The notes: generated from the letters alone by a model not told the origin. A stretch of DNA of 55,999 nucleotides from Streptomyces bluensis (GCF_014650715.1 NZ_BMVM01000034.1:1-55999); one strand, 5' to 3'. Counted from the stretch's first letter, positions 35,001-43,924 are shown. A program made the numbers and translations.

Positions 35001-35047
35001 GCCGTACCGCGCTGTTCGTGTGTTCGTGCGGTACGGCAATGAAGCTA
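35001..35047 (-). promoter_or_regulatory. Candidate sigE promoter and leader inverted repeat
   Basis: The 373-bp gap 34934-35306 holds a perfect 10-bp inverted repeat, GCCGTACCGC (35001-35010) with GCGGTACGGC (35028-35037). On the minus strand a TAGCTT hexamer (35042-35047) could be a -10 whose transcript starts in this repeat, about 100 nt before sigE. A -35 is not obvious, as expected if an activator such as CseB is needed. The rest of the gap (35048-35264) has no clear gene; only a weak AGGGCC/GGGCCCT hairpin is seen. Confidence 0.4.
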
Positions 35048-35264
35048 CGGAGTCGTTGTCACGGGGCTGTCCGAGAGAGCCTGCGGAGAACGCTCGGCTG
35101 TCCGTCGGTTGTGTAACGGAAGTAGGGCCGGGTTAAAGAGGCGGGCCCTTTGGGGTGAGGATGGGGTGATTTGTCGGGCGGTGCTGTGTGTCGGTGAGCA
35201 GGGGACTGTGACACGGCTGAAGGCGGGGCACAGAGCGGGACCTGAGCAGGCGTGAACGCATACC

Positions 35265-35302
35265 GGGGGCGACCGCCGTCGGTCACGAGGCGGTCGGCCC
35301 CC
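35265..35302 (-). terminator. Hairpin terminator of mutY
   Basis: GGGGGCGACCGCC (35265-35277) pairs with GGCGGTCGGCCCCC (35289-35302), 13 bp with a single bulged G and an 11-nt loop, directly after the mutY stop on the minus strand. No U-tract, as is common in Streptomyces. Confidence 0.75.
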
Positions 35303-35306
35303 GTGA

Positions 35307-36236
35307 TCAGGTCAGCGGCAGGCGGTACAGGCCGCCCGGCAGGGGCTCCACCAGTCCGTCGGAGACCAGCCCGTCGAGGGCGCGGGCACGCTGCACGGGC
35401 TCGTCCCACACGCGGTCGAGTACGGCCTGCGGTACGGGCGCGAGGGCTTCCCGCAGCACGGCGAGGAGCTTGCCGCGGACCTGACGGTCGGTGCCGGCGT
35501 ACGTCTGGCCGCGGCGGGCCGGACCGTCGTGCGCGGGCTTCCCGGCGAGCCGCCACGCGCACTGCGCGGCGATCGGGCAGCGCTGGCACGTCTCGTTCTT
35601 CGCCGTGCACACCAGGGCGCCGAGCTCCATGGTGGCGGCGGCCCAACGGGAGGCGGTGCGCTCGTCGTCGGGCAGCAGTTCGCGGGCGAGCCTGCGCTCG
35701 GCGGCGGTCGTCGCGTTCGGCGGGTACTGCACGCCGGTGACCGCGCGGGAGAGGACGCGACGGACGTTGGTGTCGAGGACGGCGTGCCGCTGCCCGTACG
35801 CGAACGACGCCACCGCGGCGGCCGTGTACTCACCGATACCGGGCAGCGCGAGCAACTGCGCGTGCTCCGTCGGTACGTCGCCGCCGTGCCGTTCCGTTAT
35901 GGCGACCGCGGCGCCGTGCAGCCGGAGGGCGCGCCGCGGGTAACCGAGGCGGCCCCAGGCGCGTACGGCCTCTCCGGGTGCCTCCTTGGCGAGGTCGGCG
36001 GGGCGGGGCCAGCGGGCCAACCACTGCTCGTAGACGGGCAGCACGCGGTTGACGGGGGTCTGCTGCAGCATGAACTCACTGACCATCACCCCCCAGGACC
36101 CGGCCTCCGGCCGCCGCCACGGCAGGTCACGGGCGTGTGCGTCGAACCAGTCGATGACCGGCTCGTGAAGGGTGCCTCCGGCGGACGTCGGCATGGTGGG
36201 GGTGTGGGAGCTCGGGGTGTGCGTGGGTGCAGTCAT
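35307..36236 (-). CDS. mutY: A/G-specific adenine DNA glycosylase MutY
   Basis: 309-residue base-excision repair enzyme that removes adenine mispaired with 8-oxoguanine. Features: VIDWFDAHARDLPWRRPEAGSWGVMVSEFMLQQTPVNRV with the catalytic Glu of SEFMLQQT, helix-hairpin-helix LPGIGEYTAAAVASFAYG, the catalytic Asp in AVLDTNVRRVLSR, and a [4Fe-4S] motif CTAKNETCQRCPIAAQC (C-x6-C-x2-C-x5-C). The NUDIX-like C-terminal domain of E. coli MutY is absent, as is usual for the short actinobacterial form. Start at the ATG at 36236; the open frame extends 30 codons further without similarity. Confidence 0.94.
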   Translation of the reverse strand: MTAPTHTPSSHTPTMPTSAGGTLHEPVIDWFDAHARDLPWRRPEAGSWGVMVSEFMLQQTPVNRVLPVYEQWLARWPRPADLAKEAPGEAVRAWGRLGYPRRALRLHGAAVAITERHGGDVPTEHAQLLALPGIGEYTAAAVASFAYGQRHAVLDTNVRRVLSRAVTGVQYPPNATTAAERRLARELLPDDERTASRWAAATMELGALVCTAKNETCQRCPIAAQCAWRLAGKPAHDGPARRGQTYAGTDRQVRGKLLAVLREALAPVPQAVLDRVWDEPVQRARALDGLVSDGLVEPLPGGLYRLPLT

Positions 36237-36424
36237 GGCACTTCGATCCTGCCATGCAGAGGTGGCGGAGTGTGCGTATCGGGTTGCGGTGGGTGGGTCG
36301 TGGCCGTCCCCGAGCACGGACGGCACCCGCGAGGCGCCGTATCCAGGATGATGATCCGGAGAAAGTGGTGCGGGGTGGCGGGGTGGGGCCAGGTAAGTGG
36401 CGGATCTCTCGTACAGTTTGCGGC

Positions 36425-37258
36425 GTGGGATCTTTGCGCAATCCGGTCGGGCCGCTTCCCTCCTCCATCTACTGGCGTCGGAGGGCTGTTCTGCTGACCG
36501 TCGTCGCCCTGTTGGCGCTGCTGGCCACCTGGGTCGTCGCCGGCAGCGGCGGGAACGGCAAGGACACCGCGGACGGGTCCGACGGCAAGAACCCGGCGCA
36601 CTCGATCACACCGGGCCCCACCGGTTCCGGGCCCGCCATCAGCGAAGCTCCCGGCGGGCGCGACGAGTCACCCGGAGGCGACACCTCTGGTTCCGGTGAC
36701 GGTTCGGGCGGCTCGGGCGGATCGGACAACGCGAACGACGGCTCCGGGTCGGGGGGCACCGGTGGTTCCGGTTCGAGCGGCGGTTCGAGTGGCGGTTCAG
36801 GTGGTGGCTCCGGAAGCGGCGCCTCCGGCGAGCAGGTCCCGGCCGGGTCGGGCCTGCCCAACTGCACTGCCGGTGCGGTCAAGTTGACGGTGCGCAGCGA
36901 GCAGAACTCGTACGAGCCCGGTGAGAAGCCCACCTTCGAGTTGATCGCCCGGAACTCCTCGGGCAGCGACTGCAAGGTGGATCTCGGCCCGAGGAAAACG
37001 GTGGTGACGGTCACCCAGGCCGACGGCGACGACGAGATCTGGTCCTCGGCCGACTGCCCGCAGAGCGCCGGCAGCCTCACGTTCCGCGTGCGCGCCGAGG
37101 GCAGCGCCACCTACACCGTCGCCTGGGACCGCAAGCACAGTGCCCCCAACTGCGCGACCCCGCCGAGCGGTTCGGCCCCGGCGGGCACGTACCTGGTGGA
37201 GGCGAAGGCTCCGGGGCTGGCCAAGGCGCAGACGTCGTTCGTACTGGCGAAGGACTAG
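36425..37258 (+). CDS. Membrane-anchored or secreted Ser/Gly-rich protein
   Basis: 277 residues from the GTG at 36425 (GSLRNPVGPLPSSIYWRRRAVLLTVVALLALLATWVVAGS). A basic stretch and one hydrophobic helix form a signal anchor. Residues about 45-145 are an extreme Gly/Ser/Asp linker (GSGDGSGGSGGSDN type). Residues 150-277 are a beta-rich extracytoplasmic domain with four cysteines (NCTAGAVKLTVRSEQNSYEPGEKPTFELIARN, SDCKVDLGPRKTVVTV, SADCPQSAG, APNCATPP), suggesting two disulfides. Role unknown. It sits 190 bp from divergent mutY. The layout suggests a wall-spanning linker and an exposed Ig-like domain. Confidence 0.8.
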   Translation: MGSLRNPVGPLPSSIYWRRRAVLLTVVALLALLATWVVAGSGGNGKDTADGSDGKNPAHSITPGPTGSGPAISEAPGGRDESPGGDTSGSGDGSGGSGGSDNANDGSGSGGTGGSGSSGGSSGGSGGGSGSGASGEQVPAGSGLPNCTAGAVKLTVRSEQNSYEPGEKPTFELIARNSSGSDCKVDLGPRKTVVTVTQADGDDEIWSSADCPQSAGSLTFRVRAEGSATYTVAWDRKHSAPNCATPPSGSAPAGTYLVEAKAPGLAKAQTSFVLAKD

Positions 37259-37345
37259 AAGGTCCAGAGACCGGAAGGACTAGAGGGACCGGAAGGGCCA
37301 GAAGGCCCAGAAGGCCCAAAGGGCTGGGCGGCTGAGCCCTGGACC
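37253..37345. repeat. Purine-rich short repeats and weak hairpin between convergent genes
   Basis: Degenerate ~10-11-bp repeats of the type GAAGGNCCAGA/GGACTAGA run from 37253 to 37318 on the plus strand, followed by a 6-bp stem AGGGCT (37320-37325) / AGCCCT (37335-37340). The repeats lie between two stop codons and may help end transcription. Confidence 0.6.
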
Positions 37346-37358
37346 GCTGGACATACCT

Positions 37359-38483
37359 CTAGACATACCGCTCAAGAATCGACGACTCCGCCAGCCGCGA
37401 CAGCCCCTCCCGCACGCTGCGCGCCCGCGCCTCGCCGACGCCGTCGACCGTCTGGAGGTCGTCCACGCTCGCCGCGAGCAGCTTCTGCAGGCCGCCGAAG
37501 TGCTCCACCAGCCGGTCGATGATGGCGCCCGGCAGTCGCGGCACCTTGGCCAGCAGCCGGAAACCGCGCGGCGACACGGCGGAGTCCATCCCCTCGGGGG
37601 AGCCCGTGTAGCCCAGCGCCTTCGCCACCGTGGACAGTTCGAGCAGCTCCGCGTGCGTGAGCGCGTCGAGCTCGGCGAGGGCCTCGTCGACCGTACGGGA
37701 ACGTTTGGCCGTCGGCTCGGGCACGTAGTCCCGGACCACCAGTTCGCGCTCCGGCTCCACGCCCGCGATCAACTCGTCCAGCTGCAGGGCGAGGAGACGT
37801 CCGTCCGTGCCCAGCTCCACGACGTACTCGGCGATCTCCGTGGCGATGCGGCGCACCATCTCCAGCCGCTGGGCCACCGCCGAGACGTCACGGACCGTCA
37901 CGAGGTCCTCGATCTCCAGGGCGGAGAGGGTGCCCGCGACCTCGTCCAGGCGGAGCTTGTACCGCTCCAGGGTCGCGAGGGCCTGGTTGGCCCGGGAGAG
38001 GATCGCCGCCGAGTCCTCCAGGACACGGCGCTGCCCGTCGACGTACAGCGCGATGAGCCGCATGGACTGGGAGACCGAGACGACCGGGAAGCCCACCTGC
38101 CGGGAGACGCGGTCCGCCGTGCGGTGCCGGGTGCCCGTCTCCTCCGTGGGGATCGTCGGGTCGGGCACCAGCTGCACGCCGGCCCGCAGGATCTTCGACA
38201 GGTCCGAGGACAGGACGATGCCCCCGTCGAGCTTGCACAGCTCTCTCAGCCGCGTCGCCGTGAACTCGACGTCCAGGACGAAGCCGCCGGTGCACAGTGC
38301 CTCGACGGTCTTGTCGGAGCCCAGGACGATGAGCCCGCCGGTGTTGCCGCGGAGTACCCGCTCCAGTCCGTCGCGCATGGCCGTACCCGGCGCCACAGCG
38401 CTCAGAGAGGTGCGCATCAGGCCATCGGAACCGGCACTCCCACCGGACTTTCCGGGAGCTGCCACCCGGTCGTTGGCTGCCAC
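37359..38483 (-). CDS. disA: DNA integrity scanning diadenylate cyclase DisA
   Basis: 374-residue octameric enzyme that makes c-di-AMP from two ATP and scans DNA for damage. The DAC domain is N-terminal: FVLDVEFTATRLRELCKLDGGIVLSSDLSKILRAGVQLVPDPTIPTEETGTRHRTADRVSRQ, with RHR of the active site. The usual DGA motif reads DGG here. The coiled linker and C-terminal helix-hairpin-helix domain (LLAASVDDLQTVDGVGEARARSVREGLSRLAE) bind branched DNA. The GTG at 38483 is preceded by GGAGGAG. It follows radA by 81 bp on the same strand, the neighbour pair also seen in Firmicutes. Confidence 0.95.
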   Translation of the reverse strand: MAANDRVAAPGKSGGSAGSDGLMRTSLSAVAPGTAMRDGLERVLRGNTGGLIVLGSDKTVEALCTGGFVLDVEFTATRLRELCKLDGGIVLSSDLSKILRAGVQLVPDPTIPTEETGTRHRTADRVSRQVGFPVVSVSQSMRLIALYVDGQRRVLEDSAAILSRANQALATLERYKLRLDEVAGTLSALEIEDLVTVRDVSAVAQRLEMVRRIATEIAEYVVELGTDGRLLALQLDELIAGVEPERELVVRDYVPEPTAKRSRTVDEALAELDALTHAELLELSTVAKALGYTGSPEGMDSAVSPRGFRLLAKVPRLPGAIIDRLVEHFGGLQKLLAASVDDLQTVDGVGEARARSVREGLSRLAESSILERYV

Positions 38484-38564
38484 TGCACTCCTCCGGTCGC
38501 AGGTTCTGGGGCGCTCCCGTTTCGCACACCTGGTTCGTACGGACGGGCGAGACCTGGGCAAAGT

Positions 38565-39974
38565 CTACCGGCGGTCCTCCGCCTCCCGTGGGGCGTCTCG
38601 TCGACGGGAGCGTGGAAGGACTCTGAGCGCGTCCCCCATGTCGGCCACTTCCAGGACCTTCATACCGGGCGGAATCCTGCCAGGATCGCCCGGTACGAGG
38701 GCGTGCGTGAAACCGAGGCGGTGAGCTTCGGCGAGGCGTCGCTGGACGCCCGTGACGCGTCTCACTTCGCCCGCGAGGCCCACCTCGCCGATCGCGACGA
38801 GGTTCTTGGGCAGCGGGGTGTCACTCGCGGCCGACGCCAGCGCGAGCGCGATCGCGAGGTCCGCGGCCGGCTCCGAGAGCTTCACGCCGCCGACCGTCGC
38901 GGAGTAGATGTCCCTTTTGCCCAGTGCGCTGATCCGGCCGCGCTGCTCCAGGACGGCAAGCATCATCGAGACGCGGGAGGTCTCCAGGCCGGAGGTCGTA
39001 CGGCGCGGGGAGGGAATCTGCGAGTCGACCGTGAGCGCCTGGACTTCCGCCACCAGCGGGCGGCGGCCCTCCAGCGTCACGGTGAGGCAGGTGCCGGGCA
39101 CCGGCTCGTCGCGCCGGGTCAGGAACAGGCCGCTCGGATCGGCCAGTCCCGTGATGCCCTCGTCGTGCAACTCGAAGCAGCCGACCTCGTCCGTCGCCCC
39201 GTAGCGGTTCTTGACGCCTCGTACGAGCCGCAGGCGCGCGTGCCGGTCGCCCTCGAAGTGCAGCACCACGTCCACGAGGTGCTCCAGCAGGCGCGGACCC
39301 GCGATCGCGCCGTCCTTCGTGACATGGCCCACAAGGAGGGTGGCCATGCCGCGCTCCTTGGAGGCGCGGATCAGGGCTCCGGCGACCTCGCGGACCTGGG
39401 CCATGCCGCCGGGGGCGCCGTCGATCTCCGGGGACGCGACGGTCTGTACCGAGTCGAGGATCAGCAGTGACGGCTTCACCGCGTCCAAGTGGCCCAGCAC
39501 GGCGGCCAGGTCGGTCTCCGCCGCGAGGTACAGGTCGTCATGGATGGCGCCGATGCGGTCGGCGCGCAGCCGGACCTGGCTCGCCGACTCCTCGCCCGTG
39601 ACATACAACGTGCGGTGCTCGCCGCCCGCCGCCTTGGCCGCCACGTCCAGCAGCAGCGTGGACTTGCCGACGCCGGGCTCGCCCGCGAGGAGGACGACGG
39701 CTCCGGGGACGAGACCGCCGCCGAGGACCCGGTCCAGCTCGGGCACGCCGGTGGAGCGGGCGGTGGCCTGGCGCCCGTCGACCTGGCCGATCGGCACAGC
39801 AGACGTCGTGACGCGTCCCGGTGCCGTCGTACGGACGGCGGGCGTGCCGTACTCCTCGACCGTCCCCCATGCCTGGCATTCGGGGCAACGGCCGAGCCAC
39901 TTGGCCGTCTGCCAGCCGCACTCGGTGCAGCGGTAGGACGGCCGGTCCTTGGTGGTCTTCGTACGGGCAGCCAT
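38565..39974 (-). CDS. radA: DNA repair protein RadA
   Basis: 469-residue RecA-like branch-migration helicase. The N-terminal zinc finger is YRCTECGWQTAKWLGRCPECQAWG (C-x2-C...C-x2-C). The ATPase core has Walker A GEPGVGKST, Walker B PSLLILDSVQTV, and the RadA-specific KNRYG motif. The C-terminal Lon-like domain ends in LPKNLVAIGEVGLAGEVRRV and HRLGFTHALVPG. The start at 39974 gives the usual RadA length; ten more codons are open upstream. Likely cotranscribed with disA. Confidence 0.96.
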   Translation of the reverse strand: MAARTKTTKDRPSYRCTECGWQTAKWLGRCPECQAWGTVEEYGTPAVRTTAPGRVTTSAVPIGQVDGRQATARSTGVPELDRVLGGGLVPGAVVLLAGEPGVGKSTLLLDVAAKAAGGEHRTLYVTGEESASQVRLRADRIGAIHDDLYLAAETDLAAVLGHLDAVKPSLLILDSVQTVASPEIDGAPGGMAQVREVAGALIRASKERGMATLLVGHVTKDGAIAGPRLLEHLVDVVLHFEGDRHARLRLVRGVKNRYGATDEVGCFELHDEGITGLADPSGLFLTRRDEPVPGTCLTVTLEGRRPLVAEVQALTVDSQIPSPRRTTSGLETSRVSMMLAVLEQRGRISALGKRDIYSATVGGVKLSEPAADLAIALALASAASDTPLPKNLVAIGEVGLAGEVRRVTGVQRRLAEAHRLGFTHALVPGDPGRIPPGMKVLEVADMGDALRVLPRSRRRDAPREAEDRR

Positions 39975-40194
39975 GGACGAAACCGTAACGGAGCGCACCG
40001 ACAACGCGGCCCCGCTTCATGGGGGCTGCGTCCCGAGGCGCCCCGAGGCCCCGTGTTCTGGCCCACCCGTCCGGGTCCGGGCGGCGGAATCAGGCGTTCC
40101 TGTCCCCTTATGAGGGATCGTTTCACCCGTACGGAGTAAATGTGCGCAAGGAAGAAGAAGGGACCATTGCCCGCCGCATACGGTCCCATGGGTG

Positions 40195-41892
40195 ATGAGC
40201 AGCACCCCGCAGATCTCCACCCGCACCGTCGGCGCACACCGAGCGCACCGCGAGGCGCGCGACCGGGCGGCCACGCGCACCCGCACACAGCGCCCGCCCG
40301 CCCGCCACGAGCCCTATGAGCCGTACCTGGACGGCCTGTTCACCTACTGCCTGTCCGTCCTGTGCGACCACGACGCGGCGACCGCCGCCCTGGCCGACGG
40401 CCTGGCCCTCGCCGAGCGCCGCCGGGGCCCCGAAACCCCCGACGACCGCCGGGCCTGGCTGTACGCGCTGGCCCGCTGGACGTGTCTGCGCACACTGGCC
40501 GAGGCCAAGCAGAAACGTCAGGGCGTGCATGCCCTCGCCCGCCACGGCGCCGAGAAGCAGCGCGCTCAGAAACCCGCACCCGGCCTCTCCACGGAGGTCC
40601 AGGCACAGCGGCAGCGCGAACTCGCCCTGCTCGCCTGGCCCGAGGCCGCCGGCACGACACCCGAGCAGCGCGAGGCGCTCGAACTCGCCGTACGCCACCA
40701 GCTCGCCGCCCAGGAGGTCGCCGCCGTCATCGGCCGGACCCCCGCCGCCGCACGCGAACTGCTCGCCTCCGCCGCCTGCGAGGTGGAGCGCACCCGCGCC
40801 GCCCTCGCCGTCGTCGAGACCAGAGCCTGCCCGAGCGTCGCCCGGCTCACCGGCGACCACCAGCTCGTCCTCAGCGCCACCCTGCGCCGCGAACTCGTCC
40901 GGCACGTCGACGACTGCCCCCACTGCCGCCGCACCGCCGAGCGCGCCACCCCCGGCCGCTGGCCCGGCACCAGCGTCACACCCGCCGCGCTTCCCGTACT
41001 CGAAGCGCCGCGCGCCGCCCTGTCCTCAGCGATGGCCCACCTCACGCGCGCACGTGGCGGTGCCCCACGCTTCGACCGGCGCGGCTTTCCCCTGGACCCC
41101 AGGGACCGCGCGGCCCGCCGCGACCGCCTGCGCGCGCGTGCCGTGACGACGACCGTCGTCGCCACCGTCGTCGCCGCGCCCGTCCTCGCCCTCTGGGCCG
41201 CCTACCGGGGGGCGCCCCCGACCGGCGAGGGCGGCGGCGACCGCACCGCCACCGCACACGAGAGCCAGGGCCCCGACGCGCTCGCAGGCGGGGACGCGGG
41301 CGAGTACGAGAACGCCGGCAACGCCAGCGCCAGGCCGGACGCCCGCTACGACGACACGGGCAAGCACGGCTCCGACGTCTCCGTGGAGGTCGTCAGCACC
41401 CCCGGAAAGGCCACCGGAACACTCACGGTGAAGGCCGCCGGCCGTGGCGACACCACGCTCATCACCCTCACCGCGTCCGGGACCTCACCGGTCCACTGGT
41501 CCGCGTACACCGGCCAGGACTGGCTCTACCTCAGCCGGTCCTCGGGAACGCTCGCCCCCGGCACATCGTTGACGATCAGGGTGTACGTCGATCATCTGCG
41601 CGAGCCGGCCGGGTACTGGAGGGCACAGGTGTCCATCGGGCCCACGGGAGCCGTCGTCACCATCGAGGGGTACGGGAGCGCTCCGCTGCCGAGCCCTCCG
41701 CGGCCCACCGCGCCCCGGCCGCAGCCCACGCCGAGCGCCCCTCCTCCGACGTCCGCGCCCGAGCCCACGCCCAGTGCCCCGGAGCCCACGGAACCGACGC
41801 CGACCCCGTCGGACCCGACCCCGTCGGACCCGGGCACCGGATCCGACCCGGGGCCCAGCGGCAGTGGCGAGGCGAGCCCCTCGGCGGGGTAG
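40195..41892 (+). CDS. Sigma-like/zinc-finger N-terminus fused to a membrane anchor and BACON domain
   Basis: 565 residues. Residues 40-205 look like a decayed ECF sigma factor (YLDGLFTYCLSVLCDHDAATAALADGLALAE and a region-4-like ALELAVRHQLAAQEVAAVIGRTPAAARELLASAACEVERTR). Residues 233-246 carry an anti-sigma zinc-finger-like ELVRHVDDCPHCRR. One transmembrane helix is at about 317-337. The outside part has a BACON-like beta domain (about 395-485: ITLTASGTSPVHWSAYTGQDWLYLSRSSGTLAPGTSLTIRVYVDHL) and a Pro/Thr-rich tail. ATG at 40195, with a GTG one codon before. Divergent from radA. Function unknown; a transmembrane signal or wall-linked role is inference. Confidence 0.75.
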   Translation: MSSTPQISTRTVGAHRAHREARDRAATRTRTQRPPARHEPYEPYLDGLFTYCLSVLCDHDAATAALADGLALAERRRGPETPDDRRAWLYALARWTCLRTLAEAKQKRQGVHALARHGAEKQRAQKPAPGLSTEVQAQRQRELALLAWPEAAGTTPEQREALELAVRHQLAAQEVAAVIGRTPAAARELLASAACEVERTRAALAVVETRACPSVARLTGDHQLVLSATLRRELVRHVDDCPHCRRTAERATPGRWPGTSVTPAALPVLEAPRAALSSAMAHLTRARGGAPRFDRRGFPLDPRDRAARRDRLRARAVTTTVVATVVAAPVLALWAAYRGAPPTGEGGGDRTATAHESQGPDALAGGDAGEYENAGNASARPDARYDDTGKHGSDVSVEVVSTPGKATGTLTVKAAGRGDTTLITLTASGTSPVHWSAYTGQDWLYLSRSSGTLAPGTSLTIRVYVDHLREPAGYWRAQVSIGPTGAVVTIEGYGSAPLPSPPRPTAPRPQPTPSAPPPTSAPEPTPSAPEPTEPTPTPSDPTPSDPGTGSDPGPSGSGEASPSAG

Positions 41893-41935
41893 CCGGAATG
41901 CGGGAGCGCCTCCTTCGGGCGCAGCCCCCTCAGCC

Positions 41936-41990
41936 CGCCGGATTCACCGATCCGCCGGATTCACCGATCCGCTGGATCCGCCGGATGCGG
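41936..41990. repeat. 17-bp tandem repeat at a gene end
   Basis: CCGCCGGATTCACCGAT occurs twice in tandem (about 41936-41969), followed by degenerate GGATCCGCCGGAT. The second copy contains the stop codon of the cysteine-rich gene on the minus strand, so the last residues (HPADPADR) are encoded by the repeat. Confidence 0.75.
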
Positions 41991-42914
41991 GGCCACCAGC
42001 GGCAGCCGCGACGCCAGGCGCTCCTCGCAGAGCTCGGCCAACCGGTCGTACCCCGCCTTGCCCATCAGTTCGATCAGCTCCGGACGGTAGGAGACGTACA
42101 CCGGCCGGCCCGCTCCGTGCGCCGAGGTCGCCGACGTGCACCACCAGTGCAGGTCGTGCCCGCCCGGTCCCCAGCCGCGCCGGTCGTACTCGCCGATGGA
42201 GATCTGGAGCACCCGGGTGTCGTCGGGCCGGTCGATCCACTCGTACGTCCGCCGGATCGGCAGCTGCCAGCAGACGTCCGGCTTCGTCTCCAGGGGCTCA
42301 CGGCCCTCCTTGAGCGCCAGGATGTGCAGCGAGCAGCCCGCGCCCCCCGGGAAGCCCGGCCGGTTCTGGAAGATGCACGAGCCCTGGTACGGGCGGGTCT
42401 GACGCTCCCCGTCCTCGTCCTCGGAGACCCAGCCGGTCTTCGTGCCCACGTCGTGGTGCTGCCAGATCTCGGGTGTGAGCCTCGCCACGTGTTCGGCCAC
42501 CCGCTTCTCGTCGTCCTCCTCGGAGAAGTGCGCGCCCAGCGTGCAGCAGCCGTCGTCCGCGCGGCCCGCCTGGATGCCCTGGCAGCCGCTTCCGAAGACG
42601 CAGTTCCAGCGGGAGGTCAGCCAGGTCAGATCGCAGCGGAAGACCTGCTCGTCGTCCGCCGGATCAGGGAACTCCACCCACGCGCGCGCGAAGTCGAGCC
42701 CCTTCTCGTCGGACTCCGGGGCGGTGTCCGGAGCATCCTTCCGTGGCTTCTTGGACGTGGCAGGCTTCGCCTGCGAAGAACCCTTGGAGGATTCGGCGGC
42801 CGTGACCGACTTCGCCGACTTGGCCCCCTCGGTCGACTTGGCCCCCTCGGTCGACTTGGCTCCCTTGGTCGCCTTGGCCGCCTTGTCGTCCTTCGCCTTT
42901 TTCGTCTTTGGCAC
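41961..42914 (-). CDS. Cysteine-rich protein of unknown function with Lys/Ala-rich N-terminus
   Basis: 317 residues from the GTG at 42914. Residues 1-70 are a highly charged, repetitive arm (KGAKSTEGAKSTEGAKSAKS). The rest is a conserved-looking domain with about eight cysteines: FRCDLTWLTSRWNCVFGSGCQGIQAGRADDGCCTLGAHF, GSCIFQNRPGFPGGAGCSLHILAL and DVCWQLPIRR. The spacing resembles proteins that bind zinc or an iron-sulfur cluster (compare the YkgJ/DUF3109 types), but no family can be assigned with certainty. It is divergent from the Ppx/GppA gene with a 70-bp gap. Confidence 0.8.
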   Translation of the reverse strand: MPKTKKAKDDKAAKATKGAKSTEGAKSTEGAKSAKSVTAAESSKGSSQAKPATSKKPRKDAPDTAPESDEKGLDFARAWVEFPDPADDEQVFRCDLTWLTSRWNCVFGSGCQGIQAGRADDGCCTLGAHFSEEDDEKRVAEHVARLTPEIWQHHDVGTKTGWVSEDEDGERQTRPYQGSCIFQNRPGFPGGAGCSLHILALKEGREPLETKPDVCWQLPIRRTYEWIDRPDDTRVLQISIGEYDRRGWGPGGHDLHWWCTSATSAHGAGRPVYVSYRPELIELMGKAGYDRLAELCEERLASRLPLVAPHPADPADR

Positions 42915-42984
42915 GGGTCCAGAGTAAGACCACGCGGCGACAACGAGGACTGCGCGGGCTCCCACTGGCAGTAGCGTTCCGTAC

Positions 42985-43917
42985 ATGAGACTCGGTGTCC
43001 TCGACGTGGGTTCGAACACGGTGCATCTGCTGGTCGTGGATGCACACCCAGGCGCGCGCCCGCTCCCCGCGCACTCGCACAAGGCGGAGCTGCGGCTCGC
43101 TCAACTGCTCGATGACACCGGGGCGATCGGCCCCGAGGGTGTCGAGAGGCTGATAGGCGTCGTCCATGAGGCGCTGCAGGCCGCCGAGGACAAGGGTGTC
43201 GAGTCCGTGCTGCCGTTCGCCACGTCCGCCGTGCGCGAGGCCGGCAACGCGGACGACGTCCTCGCGCGCGTACGCGCCGAGACGGGCGTCGAGCTGACGG
43301 TCCTGACCGGCGAGGAGGAGGCACGCCTGACCTTCCTGGCCGTACGCCGCTGGTTCGGCTGGTCGGCGGGCAAACTGCTGGTCCTGGACATCGGCGGCGG
43401 CTCCCTGGAGATCGCGTACGGCATGGACGAGGAGCCGCAGCGGGCGGTGTCGCTGCCGCTCGGCGCGGGTCGGCTGACGGCCGCCTGGCTGCCGGGGGAC
43501 CCGCCCGACCCGGCGGACATAAGGGCGCTCCGTCGCCATGTGCGGGCGGAGATCGCCCGTACCGTGGGGGAGTTCAGCCGCTTCGGCGCCCCCGACCATG
43601 TGGTCGCCACGTCGAAGACCTTCAAGCAGCTGGCCCGGCTGGCCGGCGCCGCCCGCTCCGCCGAAGGTCTCTACGTCCAGCGCGAGCTGAAGCGGAGTTC
43701 CCTGGAGGCCTGGGTGCCGAAGCTCGCCGGGATGACCGCCGCCCAGCGCGCGGACCTCCCCGGAGTCTCCGAGGGCCGCGCCGGCCAGCTCCTCGCGGGC
43801 GCCCTGGTCGCCGAGGGCGCCATGGACCTCTTCGGCGTGGACAACCTGGAGGTCTGCCCCTGGGCACTGCGCGAGGGCGTCATCCTCCGCCGCCTGGACC
43901 ACATGGGTTCGTCGTAG
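42985..43917 (+). CDS. Ppx/GppA-family phosphatase
   Basis: 310 residues, an ASKHA-fold exopolyphosphatase/guanosine pentaphosphatase homologue. Phosphate-1 motif GVLDVGSNTVHLLVVDAH at the N-terminus, VLPFATSAVREAGN, VLTGEEEARLTFLAV, and phosphate-2 motif LLVLDIGGGSLEIAYG with the adenosine-side motif after it. The short two-domain form (~310 residues) is the actinobacterial type; these hydrolyse polyphosphate, and some hydrolyse pppGpp. Which one applies here cannot be told. Confidence 0.93.
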   Translation: MRLGVLDVGSNTVHLLVVDAHPGARPLPAHSHKAELRLAQLLDDTGAIGPEGVERLIGVVHEALQAAEDKGVESVLPFATSAVREAGNADDVLARVRAETGVELTVLTGEEEARLTFLAVRRWFGWSAGKLLVLDIGGGSLEIAYGMDEEPQRAVSLPLGAGRLTAAWLPGDPPDPADIRALRRHVRAEIARTVGEFSRFGAPDHVVATSKTFKQLARLAGAARSAEGLYVQRELKRSSLEAWVPKLAGMTAAQRADLPGVSEGRAGQLLAGALVAEGAMDLFGVDNLEVCPWALREGVILRRLDHMGSS

Positions 43918-43924
43918 GACGCCG

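Noticed and set aside
35059..35646. 195-residue minus-strand open frame between sigE and mutY
   Set aside because: Mostly overlaps mutY in another frame; the intergenic part has no coding pattern.
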